DNA of 64,000 nucleotides, taken from NCBI RefSeq assembly GCF_014472395.1, contig NZ_JACSZW010000002.1, positions 248,001-312,000 on the forward strand, written 5' to 3'. The position numbers and the translations under genes were made by a program. This DNA is from Pedobacter sp. N36a (lineage in GTDB: Bacteria > Bacteroidota > Bacteroidia > Sphingobacteriales > Sphingobacteriaceae). Shown piece by piece: positions 1 through 8,830 of the stretch; positions within the stretch are counted from its first letter, which is position 1, and each line of letters begins with the position of its first letter. The notes under the pieces are model-generated. The model searched no databases and had not been told where the DNA came from. It was given only the letters and a program-made list of their open reading frames with translations.

Positions 1-366
1 GATTTTGAGCCAGATGAAAAGCGACTTGTCCTTTTGAAACAGGCACTTACGGTGCTGGAAAACAGAAAGACTGCTGCTGGATTTAAAGACTCGGAGCGTC
101 AGGTGCTAAAAGAAACAGAACCCTATATGATTGTTGCGGCCTCAGATCAGCCTGCGCTGTTTTTGCCAGCTCTAGCTGCAGGCAGAAAGCTTTTATCAGC
201 TAAAGCTGGATCAGAAAAAGATATCGCGCTATTGCAAAAGGCAATAGTCAGGATGTTAGGTACTGCTCAATCTGTTCCCCAGCTGCCAACTTCGGCACCA
301 GCTTCTACCTTAAGTCAAAAATATTTTAATTACCTTAAAAAAGCAACACCGTCAAATGGATTTTAA
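1..366 (+). CDS. Unknown protein, C-terminal part
   Basis: The reading frame is open from base 1 and ends at TAA 364-366, so this is the last 121 codons of a gene that starts upstream of the window. A TTG at position 34 is an internal leucine codon, not a likely start. The visible part is mostly helical, with Leu/Ala-rich stretches and a Pro/Ser/Thr-rich linker near the end. No motif was recognised. It overlaps the next gene by 11 bp, which indicates translational coupling and a shared operon. In related bacteria I recall tldD genes following MoxR/DUF58/BatA-type operons, so this may be a member of such a set, but nothing in the visible sequence proves that. Confidence 0.75.
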   Translation, partial: DFEPDEKRLVLLKQALTVLENRKTAAGFKDSERQVLKETEPYMIVAASDQPALFLPALAAGRKLLSAKAGSEKDIALLQKAIVRMLGTAQSVPQLPTSAPASTLSQKYFNYLKKATPSNGF

Positions 367-2182
367 ATACCTGGCTATCGGATTTTGTGTGGCATTGGGT
401 GTTTTTCTCCTGACTGCCGAAACACGCAGAACTCAAAAGGCCCATCTGATCTGGAGATTATTGGCCAGTACTATTGCGGTGATATGCTTTTACTGCTTGT
501 TATATCCACCAGGTTTTACAGCTAAAAGGAAAGCTGGGGCTCAGGAAATTAATTTACTAAATGGCGATGTGGCTGAGGGCTCGGCGATGGCATCAATTGA
601 CCATTCAGGTCTGCAAGGTGTAAGTATTAATGCTTTAAAAGGAGTGACTTACTCCCTAGATCATCAGTTGTTTATGAATAATAGGAAGGCTGGAGTTCGC
701 TTTGTTCCAGATTTGGAGTATTTCCTTAAATCCAATCCTGATTTGCAGGTGATTCATCTTTACGGAAAGGGGCTCAGCCCAGATCAGCTCCAATTGTTAA
801 AGGAAAAACAGCTCAGCTTTCATCCAGGTCCGGTAAGTGACGGTCTAACTGCAATTAATTGGAATGGTCAGCTGAGCCCCAGTTCTGAATTGATCATACA
901 GGGAACTTATCAGCATACTGGGGGCACAGCGCCAAAGTTGTTACTAGAAGGGTTGGGTACGAAACTAGATTCGGTCAGTATTACTGAAAAAGGACTGCAA
1001 ATCTTTACTTTAAAAGCGATTCCGCAGCAATCTGGTAAGGCTGTTTTCCGCATCATTGGTATGAAGGGAAAAGACACCTTGTTTACTAATCCTGTTCCTA
1101 TTGAAATTAAGCCATCTCATCCGGTTAGAATTTTGATGCTGGCTTCCAATCCGGATTTTGAATATAAATTCCTTAAAAACTGGCTCTTTGAAAAGAAATA
1201 TCCGTTGATTTTCAGGAGTCGGATCAGCAAAGACAAATACAGCACCGATTTTTTAAATACGGATGTTAATGAGCTACAAACCATTACCGCTGGTTTGCTA
1301 AAAAAAATGGACTTGCTGATTTTGGATGAGGAAGAATTAGCGCAATTGTCTGGAACAGAGCGAGCTCATATAAAACAAGCTTTAAACAATGGTCTGGGCC
1401 TGTTTATGAGGGTAAGCAGTGTGCAATCCAGTGCTGGAATCGCAAATGGAAGCGGTAGGTATGAATCCGAATCACTAAAAAATAAGCCGTTGCGTGCTGG
1501 TTTTACCAATCATGGACCTGTTTTAAGTGCTTTGCCTGTAGAACAGCTGCTGTTCTTGAAAGCGGGTAATGATGATCAACCTTTATTACAGGATGCGAGC
1601 GGTAAGATTCTGGTGAACAGTCAGATTTATGGCATGGGCAGGCAAACGGTTTCCGTCCTCCCAGCTACCTATCAATGGATGTTGAATGGTGCTGTTGGTG
1701 ATTATGCCAGATTTTGGTCTGCCATGGTCAATAAAACGGCAAGGCCTGCTGAAGCGAAGGAAAGATGGACGATCAGCCCTGCAATCCCCGAACTGACTGA
1801 AAGAATCGATATTTCGATTTCTTTGCCTCAAGGAGAAGCAGTTCCTCAGTTTAAAACAGCAGGAGAAATCAGTAGTCCGCTGCAAAATAGGGAGTTGGTT
1901 ACACAATGGCAGTTGAATAACTGGGCTACGCAAACAGGTTGGAATACCCTTCAGGTTGCAGATTTAAGCGATGCTTTTTATGTCTATGAGAAAAGTGATT
2001 GGCAGCAATTGCGGGAAACCCAGCAGCAGCAGGCCACCAGTCAATTCGTGAAAGATCACCCGATTCATGATAAGGTTGTAGAAAAGAGCATTTTGTTGGA
2101 GAAAAAGCTTTCTTTATGGTGGTTTTTTATACCTTTTTTACTTTCTGTCAGTTTTTTGTGGTATGAAACTAAAATGTTATAG
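356..2182 (+). CDS. Membrane-anchored BatA-like protein of unknown function
   Basis: A 608-residue protein with two N-terminal membrane segments (about residues 5-21 and 33-52) and one close to the C terminus (about 583-602). This leaves a large extracytoplasmic or cytoplasmic domain held at both ends. Around residues 258-300 there is a Rossmann-like stretch starting with RILMLASNPDFEYKF, reminiscent of the glutamine-amidotransferase-like fold found in proteins of the MoxR/DUF58/BatA operons of Bacteroidota. The ATG overlaps the preceding stop region by 11 bp, and the stop lies 68 bp before tldD1, so it is probably cotranscribed with the upstream gene. Fold and operon type are inferred from general resemblance; no enzymatic residues were recognised. 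Confidence 0.75.
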   Translation: MDFKYLAIGFCVALGVFLLTAETRRTQKAHLIWRLLASTIAVICFYCLLYPPGFTAKRKAGAQEINLLNGDVAEGSAMASIDHSGLQGVSINALKGVTYSLDHQLFMNNRKAGVRFVPDLEYFLKSNPDLQVIHLYGKGLSPDQLQLLKEKQLSFHPGPVSDGLTAINWNGQLSPSSELIIQGTYQHTGGTAPKLLLEGLGTKLDSVSITEKGLQIFTLKAIPQQSGKAVFRIIGMKGKDTLFTNPVPIEIKPSHPVRILMLASNPDFEYKFLKNWLFEKKYPLIFRSRISKDKYSTDFLNTDVNELQTITAGLLKKMDLLILDEEELAQLSGTERAHIKQALNNGLGLFMRVSSVQSSAGIANGSGRYESESLKNKPLRAGFTNHGPVLSALPVEQLLFLKAGNDDQPLLQDASGKILVNSQIYGMGRQTVSVLPATYQWMLNGAVGDYARFWSAMVNKTARPAEAKERWTISPAIPELTERIDISISLPQGEAVPQFKTAGEISSPLQNRELVTQWQLNNWATQTGWNTLQVADLSDAFYVYEKSDWQQLRETQQQQATSQFVKDHPIHDKVVEKSILLEKKLSLWWFFIPFLLSVSFLWYETKML

Positions 2183-2250
2183 AATTCTTAGATATTACCT
2201 CCTTTAATTAGTTAAATTAGGAATATTATTAACCTAACTAACTGAACCAC

Positions 2251-3885
2251 TTGAAAAGAAAAGACTTTCTCTACCTATCCGGAATCGGAATGGGGGCATT
2301 GATGCTTCCTGACCTTTCTGCTTTCGGAAATCCTATAGATCCCCTGCAAGCGTTAGAGGGTGTGGATGTAAAAATTAAAAAGGAGCTCGCCGATGTGGCT
2401 TTAAATGCGGCAAAATCTAAAGGCGCCAGTTATGCGGACATTCGTATTGGCCGATACCTGAATCAGTTTGTTGCTACCCGAGAAAAAAGAGTGCAGGGAG
2501 TGGCGAATACTGAATCTTATGGGATTGGCGTACGGGTATTGGCAAACGGCTGCTGGGGATTTGCAGCAACGAATAACGTCACTAAAGAAGCGGTAGCTAA
2601 AGCTGCAGAACAAGCGGTTGCAGTGGCGAAAGCAAATGCTAAGATCCAAGGGGAGCCGGTACAATTGGCACCACAGAAAGGTTTTGGTGAGGTAAGCTGG
2701 AAAACACCTATAGAAATCAATGCGTTTGAGGTTCCAGTAAAGGAAAAAGTAGACTTGCTGCTCAATGTAAATGATATCGCCATGCAAAATGGTGCCAGCT
2801 ACATCAACTCGGTTATTTTTGCGGTAAATGAGCAGAAATATTTTGCTTCGACAGATGGTTCTTACATTGATCAGGACGTCCACCGCATCTATCCTTCCTT
2901 TAATGTCACGAGAATTGACAGGGAATCGGGTAAGTTCCAAACCCGTTCTGCGCTAAGCTCCCCAATGGGAATGGGCTATGAATACATGAATGCCCGTCCA
3001 GAGGACAAGGTTTCAGGTGTGGTTACCCGCTATAAAGGCAGATATGATATGCTGGAAGATGTGAAATCAGCAGCGCTGAATGCCGCGGAAAAGGTGAAAG
3101 CCAAATCGGTAGAACCGGGAAAATATGATCTGGTACTCGATCCTTCACATTTATGGCTCACCATTCACGAATCTGTAGGGCACCCAACAGAACTTGATCG
3201 CGTATTGGGCTATGAAGCAAATTATGCAGGAACCAGCTTTCTGACCCTTGATAAATGGAAATCAAAAAACTTTAAGTTTGGGAGTGAGCGTGTAAACGTC
3301 ATTGCGGATAAAACGCAGCCAGGCTCTCTGGGAGCTGTAGGTTACGACGATGAAGGTGTGAAATGCAAGAAATGGGACATCATAAAAGACGGTATCCTGG
3401 TGAACTATCAGGCCATCCGTGATCAGGCACACATCATTGGTCTGGATGAATCTCAAGGCTGCTGTTATTCTCAAGGATGGGATGATGTGCAGTTTCAGCG
3501 TATGCCCAACATCTCTTTACAAGCAGGTAAAGAAAAGTTAAGCGTAGATGACATGATCAAAAACGTAGAGAAGGGGATTTATATCATCGGGAATGGCAGT
3601 TTTTCAATTGATCAGCAGCGCTACAATTTCCAGTTCGGCGGACAAACATTTTACGAGATCAAAAATGGTAAGATTGCTGGAATGCTCAATGATGTAGCCT
3701 ACCAGTCCAATACCCAGGAGTTCTGGAATTCCTGTTCTGCCATCTGCGACGAAAGCGATTACCGCTTAGGAGGTTCATTTAACGATGGTAAAGGACAGCC
3801 TTCTCAAAGCAGCGCCGTTTCTCATGGCAGCGCAACCACAAGATTTAATGGAGTTAATGTGATTAATACAGCAAGAAAGATTTAA
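2251..3885 (+). CDS. tldD: TldD-type metalloprotease 1 with Tat-like signal
   Basis: A TldD/PmbA family protein of 544 residues, the zinc-bearing subunit of a TldD/TldE heterodimeric protease known to degrade unfolded peptides. The metal motif HESVGH (HExxxH) occupies residues 306-311, and the downstream SCSAIC segment near the C terminus is a candidate third ligand, as the Cys of E. coli TldD. The start is TTG at 2251: the next in-frame Met is residue 14, and only the TTG start keeps the N-terminal MKRKDFLYLSGIG, which resembles a twin-arginine signal with Lys-Arg in place of Arg-Arg, followed by a hydrophobic stretch. The partner tldE1 starts 2 bp after the stop. Classical E. coli TldD has no signal peptide, so export is inferred from the sequence. 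Confidence 0.92.
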   Translation: MKRKDFLYLSGIGMGALMLPDLSAFGNPIDPLQALEGVDVKIKKELADVALNAAKSKGASYADIRIGRYLNQFVATREKRVQGVANTESYGIGVRVLANGCWGFAATNNVTKEAVAKAAEQAVAVAKANAKIQGEPVQLAPQKGFGEVSWKTPIEINAFEVPVKEKVDLLLNVNDIAMQNGASYINSVIFAVNEQKYFASTDGSYIDQDVHRIYPSFNVTRIDRESGKFQTRSALSSPMGMGYEYMNARPEDKVSGVVTRYKGRYDMLEDVKSAALNAAEKVKAKSVEPGKYDLVLDPSHLWLTIHESVGHPTELDRVLGYEANYAGTSFLTLDKWKSKNFKFGSERVNVIADKTQPGSLGAVGYDDEGVKCKKWDIIKDGILVNYQAIRDQAHIIGLDESQGCCYSQGWDDVQFQRMPNISLQAGKEKLSVDDMIKNVEKGIYIIGNGSFSIDQQRYNFQFGGQTFYEIKNGKIAGMLNDVAYQSNTQEFWNSCSAICDESDYRLGGSFNDGKGQPSQSSAVSHGSATTRFNGVNVINTARKI

Positions 3886-3887
3886 TT

Positions 3888-5204
3888 ATGGCCATATTAA
3901 GTAAAGAAGAAGCCCAGGCAATACTAAAAAAGGTACTTAGCTATTCAAAAGCAGATTCCTGCGAACTAAGTTTAAGTGGTTCTGATGGCGGAAATATTCG
4001 CTATGCGAGAAATGCAGTGTCTACAGCCGGACAAATCAGTGTGATGGACCTGGCCGTAAGTGCCACTTTTGGCAAGAAAACCGGAGTAGCTACGATCAAC
4101 GAGTTTGATGATGCTTCCCTGCAGAAAGTAGTAAAAAGAGCAGAAGAGCTGGCCATGCTGGCACCGGAAAATCCGGAATTTATGCCACTGCTAGGTCCGC
4201 AGACCTTCCAGGAGTCGGCAACTTTTAACGCAAAAACAGCGGCAATTACGCCGGACACGCGTGCAGAGATGGTGGGTAAAAGCCTGCAAGTCTCTAAAGC
4301 AGCTAATCTGGAAGCTGCAGGGTTTTTAGAAAACTCGACGCGATTCAATGCAATTATGAACTCGAAAGGGCTGTTTGCTTACAACAAAGGAACAGATGTT
4401 TCTTTCTCAGTAACGGTAAGAAATCAGGCAGGGACAGGGTCTGGCTATATTGAACAAGGCTTTAATGATCTGGATAAAATGGATACGCTGGCGCTGAGTA
4501 AGATCGCAGCTTCCAAAGCAACAGGTTCAGCAGCAGCAAAGGCCATTGAGCCTGGAAAGTATACTGTAATCCTGGAGCCATTGGCAGCAAGTGATATGTT
4601 AGGCAATATGTTCCGGGGCTTTGATGCACGCAGTGCAGATGAAGGCCGGAGTTTTATGAGTAAAAAAGGTGGAGGAACCCGTTTGGGTGAGCAGCTGTTC
4701 TCTGAGAATGTGAACATATATTCTGATCCGATGAACCCGGAAGTTCCTTCTGCAACATGGACTGGAGACGGTTTACCGGTGAAAAGAACGCAATGGGTAG
4801 AAAATGGTGTGGTGAAAAACCTTTCTTATTCAAGGTATTGGGCTGGGCAAAAAGGTGTGGAGCCGGTGCCTTTCAGCAGAAGTATTGTGATGGAAGGTGG
4901 TACACAATCGTTAGAAGACTTGATCAAAAGTACGGAAAAGGGCATTTTAGTGACCAGGTTCTGGTACATCAGGTCTGTGGATCCGCAAACGTTACTATTG
5001 ACGGGATTGACCAGGGATGGTACGTTCTATATTGAAAATGGCGAGATTAAGTTTCCAGTGAAGAATTTCAGGTTCAATGAGAGTCCGGTGATCATGCTGA
5101 ACAATGTAGAAGCGTTAGGGAAGCCGGTCAGGACTGGAAGCGGGATGATTCCTCCGATGAAAATCAGGGACTTTACGTTTACTTCTTTGTCGGACGCGGT
5201 TTAA
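3888..5204 (+). CDS. pmbA: TldE/PmbA protease subunit 1
   Basis: A 438-residue TldD/PmbA family protein, the partner subunit of tldD1. It shares the family core, including the EPGKYTVILEP segment that in TldD precedes the zinc helix, but lacks HExxxH, as expected for TldE/PmbA. The start ATG is 2 bp downstream of the tldD1 stop, so the two are translationally coupled. The N terminus (MAILSKEEAQAILKK) is hydrophilic and has no signal peptide, unlike tldD1. If the pair works outside the cytoplasm, this subunit would have to be carried along in complex with TldD through the Tat pore. The second copy at 8831 is a close paralog. Confidence 0.92.
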   Translation: MAILSKEEAQAILKKVLSYSKADSCELSLSGSDGGNIRYARNAVSTAGQISVMDLAVSATFGKKTGVATINEFDDASLQKVVKRAEELAMLAPENPEFMPLLGPQTFQESATFNAKTAAITPDTRAEMVGKSLQVSKAANLEAAGFLENSTRFNAIMNSKGLFAYNKGTDVSFSVTVRNQAGTGSGYIEQGFNDLDKMDTLALSKIAASKATGSAAAKAIEPGKYTVILEPLAASDMLGNMFRGFDARSADEGRSFMSKKGGGTRLGEQLFSENVNIYSDPMNPEVPSATWTGDGLPVKRTQWVENGVVKNLSYSRYWAGQKGVEPVPFSRSIVMEGGTQSLEDLIKSTEKGILVTRFWYIRSVDPQTLLLTGLTRDGTFYIENGEIKFPVKNFRFNESPVIMLNNVEALGKPVRTGSGMIPPMKIRDFTFTSLSDAV

Positions 5205-5229
5205 ACTAAAAAATAAGCCGTATAAGATC

Positions 5230-5322
5230 AAAAAATGAGCACAGTTATACAAGGTCTGGAACTTTTGCCCTGAAGGGGGCAAAATTCCTAGGCCCTTTTA
5301 ATAACCATGCTCATTTTTTTTT
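5230..5322 (+). terminator. Long imperfect hairpin after tldE1, probable terminator
   Basis: An outer arm AAAAAATGAGCA (5230-5241) is perfectly complementary to TGCTCATTTTTT (5308-5319), followed by more T. Inside it, GTTAT (5244-5248) pairs with ATAAC (5301-5305), GGAA (5258-5261) with TTCC (5285-5288), and TTTTGCCC (5263-5270) with GGGCAAAA (5277-5284) around a six-base loop. The result is a nearly continuous stem of about 90 bases ending in a T run 26 bp after the tldE1 stop. It fits an intrinsic terminator, although it is much longer than usual. Confidence 0.7.
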
Positions 5323-5412
5323 CCAAAGTGTATCAAAGAACCAAAGTGCACAAAAGAACCGAAGTGTATAAAGAACCAAAATGTATATTAGGATCTAAAT
5401 GTATTAGGGCTG
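5323..5412 (+). repeat. Degenerate 17-19 bp tandem repeat
   Basis: Five successive units follow the hairpin: 5323-5340, 5341-5358, 5359-5375, 5376-5393 and a weaker one at 5394-5412. The first unit is CCAAAGTGTATCAAAGAA and the second differs at three positions. Degeneracy increases downstream, towards the tldD2 start. There are no spacers, so it is not CRISPR. It could be a relic of slippage or a regulator-binding array in front of tldD2. Confidence 0.6.
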
Positions 5413-5472
5413 AAGGTATTAACAAGGCGTACTAAGGGAAATACAATACTTAATTAACATAAACACATTACA

Positions 5473-7113
5473 TTGAGAAGAAGAGACTTTCTATATATGA
5501 CTGGAGTTGGCCTTGGGGCTTCGATGGTCCAGGGAATGCCGGTTTTTGGCAGAGAAATTACCGTAGAAGAGGCTTTAACGCCGGTAGATGTACAGCTGAA
5601 GAAAAGGATGGCGGATGTGGCCCTGAATGCTGCAAGGGCTAAGGGCGCAACTTATGCGGATGTCAGGATTGGCCGTTATTTAAATCAGGTGATTGCCACG
5701 CGCGAAAAGCAGGTGCAGAATATTGCCAATTCGGAGTCTTATGGATTGGGTGTTCGGGTCATCGCCTTTGGCTGCTGGGGCTTTGCCGCCACTAATAATA
5801 TGGACAATGACAGCATTGCTAAAGCCGCAGAAATGGCGGTTGCTATTGCTAAAGGGAATGCTAAGTTATTAACGGAACCGGTGCAGCTTGCCCCGCAGAA
5901 AGGTTTTGGTGAGGTGAGCTGGAAAACGCCATTGGAGGTTAATGCTTTTTCGGTATCGATTCCTGATAAGGTGGCGTTGTTGCTGAGCGTGAATAATGAG
6001 TCATTAAAAGGAGGAGCAAAGTATGTGAATTCGAACCTGTTTATGGTGAATGAGCAGAAGTACTTTGCTTCTACAGATGGTTCTTATATCGATCAGGACA
6101 TCCATCGGATCTGGCCAACATTTACAGTGACGAGGATTGATCCTGCGGGAGGAAAATTTGAAACCAGGAATGCCCTTTCTGCACCAATGGGAATGGGATT
6201 TGAATACCTGACACCAAAAGATTCGGAGAAGATTAAAGGTGGTCCGGTTACGATGTACAAAAAGCGTTATGACATGCTGGAGGATGTGCGGGAAGCAACG
6301 GAACATGTGGCGGAAAAGCTGAAGGCTAAACCTGTAGCACCCGGAAAATATGACCTGGTACTCGATCCTTCGCATTTATTTCTGACCATTCACGAATCTG
6401 TGGGACATCCGACGGAGCTGGATCGTGTGTTGGGTTATGAAGCCAATTATGCCGGTACTAGTTTCCTTACACTGGATAAATGGGAGAGTAAAAAATTCAA
6501 TTTCGGCAGTAAAGCTGTCAATATTCTTGCGGATAAAACTGAACCGGGTTCCCTAGGGGCTGTTGGTTACGATGATGAAGGCGTGAAATGTGGGAATTGG
6601 GACATCATTAAAGACGGTATTCTGGTGAACTATCAAACCATCAGGGATCAGGCTCATATTTTAGGTTTGAAAGCCTCTCAGGCCTGCTGTTATGCGGATA
6701 GCTGGGAAAGCATTCAATTTCAGCGGATGCCTAATGTATCTTTAGCGCCTGGAAAAGCAGCGCTTAGTGCTGCAGAAATGGTGAAAGGGGTAGAAAAGGG
6801 AATTTATATGTTCGGCAGAAACTCTTATTCTATTGACCAGCAGCGCTATAATTTTCAGTTTAGCGCGCAGCTGGCTTATGAGATTAAAGATGGAAAGCTG
6901 GGAGGAATGTTGAAGGATGCTTCTTATCAGTCGAACACACAGGAGTTCTGGAATTCCTGTACACAGCTTTGCGACCAGCAGGATTACCGTTTGGGTGGGA
7001 CATTTGCAGATGGGAAGGGGCAGCCTGGTCAGGCGAGCGCGGTATCTCATGGGAGTCCAACCACCCGATTTAACGGCGTAAGCGTGATCAATACCGGACG
7101 TAAGTTAGGCTAA
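5473..7113 (+). CDS. tldD: TldD-type metalloprotease 2, no adjacent TldE
   Basis: A 546-residue TldD paralog with the zinc motif HESVGH at residues 307-312 and the C-terminal SCTQLC segment. The TTG start at 5473 gives MRRRDFLYMTGVGLG, the best twin-arginine motif of the three TldD copies (RRDFLY close to RRxFLK); the next Met is residue 9, inside the signal. The gene stands alone: after a 71-bp gap comes tldD3, not a tldE. It may share a TldE made by a neighbour, or have lost its own partner. A 268-bp gap with a terminator-like hairpin and short repeats separates it from tldE1, so it probably has its own promoter. Confidence 0.9.
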   Translation: MRRRDFLYMTGVGLGASMVQGMPVFGREITVEEALTPVDVQLKKRMADVALNAARAKGATYADVRIGRYLNQVIATREKQVQNIANSESYGLGVRVIAFGCWGFAATNNMDNDSIAKAAEMAVAIAKGNAKLLTEPVQLAPQKGFGEVSWKTPLEVNAFSVSIPDKVALLLSVNNESLKGGAKYVNSNLFMVNEQKYFASTDGSYIDQDIHRIWPTFTVTRIDPAGGKFETRNALSAPMGMGFEYLTPKDSEKIKGGPVTMYKKRYDMLEDVREATEHVAEKLKAKPVAPGKYDLVLDPSHLFLTIHESVGHPTELDRVLGYEANYAGTSFLTLDKWESKKFNFGSKAVNILADKTEPGSLGAVGYDDEGVKCGNWDIIKDGILVNYQTIRDQAHILGLKASQACCYADSWESIQFQRMPNVSLAPGKAALSAAEMVKGVEKGIYMFGRNSYSIDQQRYNFQFSAQLAYEIKDGKLGGMLKDASYQSNTQEFWNSCTQLCDQQDYRLGGTFADGKGQPGQASAVSHGSPTTRFNGVSVINTGRKLG

Positions 7114-7184
7114 TATTTATTGTAACTTTTTGTGGGGGATCATCGTCTGATTATTACTATTAATTAACCTTAAACCACCTTACT

Positions 7185-8825
7185 TTGAAACGTAGAAATT
7201 TTATTTACTTAACAGGCGTTGGAGCGGCCGCGGCCATGCTCCCAGCCATCCCCGTATGGGGCAACGAGATTCCTCTGGAACAGTCGCTCGAGTACATCGA
7301 TCCGGCAGCTAAAAAGCTGCTTTCCGATGTAGCACTCAATGCGGCGCGCTCAAAAGGGGCTACCTATACCGATGTTCGTGTAGGCCGGTACCTGAATCAG
7401 TTTGTTGTAACCAGAGAGGATAAAGTTCAGAATATTGTGAATACCGAGTCTTATGGCGTCGGGATTCGAGTAATTGCCAACGGCTGCTGGGGCTTTGCTG
7501 CAACAGACCAGATGGACAAAGACAGCATTGCTAAAGCTGCAGAATTAGCGGTAGCCATTGCAAAAGAAAATGCCAGATTACAAATAGAGCCGGTACAGCT
7601 TGCCCCTCAAAAAGGTTACGGCGAAGTGACCTGGAAAACTCCGATTGAGAAAAGTGCTTTTGAAGTGCCGATCAAGGAAAAGGTAGACTTACTGCTTTCT
7701 GTCAATGATGCCGCTATGAAAGGTGGTGCAGATTATATCAATTCCATTCTGTTTATGGTGAATGAACAGAAGTATTTTGCTTCCTCTGATGGTTCTTATA
7801 TTGACCAGGATGTTCACCGCATCTGGCCAACTTTTTTCATTACTAAAATCAATAAAGAAACCGGCAAATTTGAAACTAGAAATGCCCTAAGCGCGCCTAC
7901 AGGTAAAGGATATGAGTATTTGAACGCCAGACCTGAGGATAAAATAAAAACAGCATCCGGAACTTTGTATAAAGGCCGTTATGATATGCTGGAAGATGCA
8001 AAACAGGCGGCAACGCAGGTGGGTGAGAAACTGAAAGCGAAGTCGGTGGAACCAGGGAAATACGACCTGGTACTAGATCCTTCACACCTATGGCTTACCA
8101 TCCATGAGTCTTGCGGTCACCCGACAGAATTGGATCGTGTGCTCGGGTATGAAGCGAATTTTGCAGGAACCAGCTTCCTGACACTAGACAAATGGCAAAG
8201 TAAGAACTTCAAATATGGCAGTAAGGAAGTCAATATTACAGCTGATAAAACTGAACCAGGTTCTTTAGGAGCAGTAGGTTATGATGATGAAGGTGTAAAA
8301 TGCGGTAAATGGGATGTGATCAAAGATGGCGTACTGGTTAATTATCAGGCGATCAGAGATCAGGCACATATTGTCGGACTGGATCATTCTCAGGGCTGTT
8401 GTTATGCCGACAACTGGAGCAGTGTGCAGTTTCAGCGCATGGCGAATATTTCCCTGCAGCCAGGTAAAAAACCTTTATCTATTGCTGACCAGATTAAAAA
8501 CGTAGAAAAAGGGATTTATATCGTTGGAGAAGGTTCTTTCTCGATTGATCAGCAGCGTTATAATTTCCAGTTCGGCGGACAATTATTTTATGAAATTAAA
8601 GCAGGTAAGATTGTCGGGATGCTGAAGGATGTGGCTTATCAGGCCAATACCCAGGAGTTCTGGAATTCTTGTTCGGCTATTTGCGATCAGCGTGATTACC
8701 GTCTGGGAGGATCTTTCTTTGATGGCAAGGGACAGCCAATGCAAACCAGTGCAGTGTCTCATGGCTCAGCAACCGCGCGTTTTAATGGAGTGAATGTAAT
8801 CAATACAGCTAGAAAAATCGGATAG
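7185..8825 (+). CDS. tldD: TldD-type metalloprotease 3 with Tat signal
   Basis: A 546-residue TldD paralog, closely similar along its length to the two preceding copies. The zinc motif is HESCGH at residues 307-312, differing from the others by a Cys in place of Val. The C-terminal SCSAIC segment is conserved. The TTG start at 7185 yields MKRRNFIYLTGVGAAAAML with a twin-arginine-like motif RRNFIY; the next Met is residue 18, so an ATG-only gene caller would delete the signal. The partner tldE2 begins 5 bp after the stop. The mature protein is predicted to act outside the cytoplasm; this is inference from the N terminus. Confidence 0.91.
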   Translation: MKRRNFIYLTGVGAAAAMLPAIPVWGNEIPLEQSLEYIDPAAKKLLSDVALNAARSKGATYTDVRVGRYLNQFVVTREDKVQNIVNTESYGVGIRVIANGCWGFAATDQMDKDSIAKAAELAVAIAKENARLQIEPVQLAPQKGYGEVTWKTPIEKSAFEVPIKEKVDLLLSVNDAAMKGGADYINSILFMVNEQKYFASSDGSYIDQDVHRIWPTFFITKINKETGKFETRNALSAPTGKGYEYLNARPEDKIKTASGTLYKGRYDMLEDAKQAATQVGEKLKAKSVEPGKYDLVLDPSHLWLTIHESCGHPTELDRVLGYEANFAGTSFLTLDKWQSKNFKYGSKEVNITADKTEPGSLGAVGYDDEGVKCGKWDVIKDGVLVNYQAIRDQAHIVGLDHSQGCCYADNWSSVQFQRMANISLQPGKKPLSIADQIKNVEKGIYIVGEGSFSIDQQRYNFQFGGQLFYEIKAGKIVGMLKDVAYQANTQEFWNSCSAICDQRDYRLGGSFFDGKGQPMQTSAVSHGSATARFNGVNVINTARKIG

Positions 8826-8830
8826 AAATC

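Noticed and set aside
2401..2940. A 179-codon ORF antisense to tldD1
   Set aside because: It reads the reverse frame of a strongly conserved gene, has no family resemblance and is rich in Cys, Phe and Arg, as expected of an antisense shadow.
5323..5412. The 18-bp repeats as a CRISPR array
   Set aside because: Units abut directly without spacers, differ from one another, and no cas gene is present.
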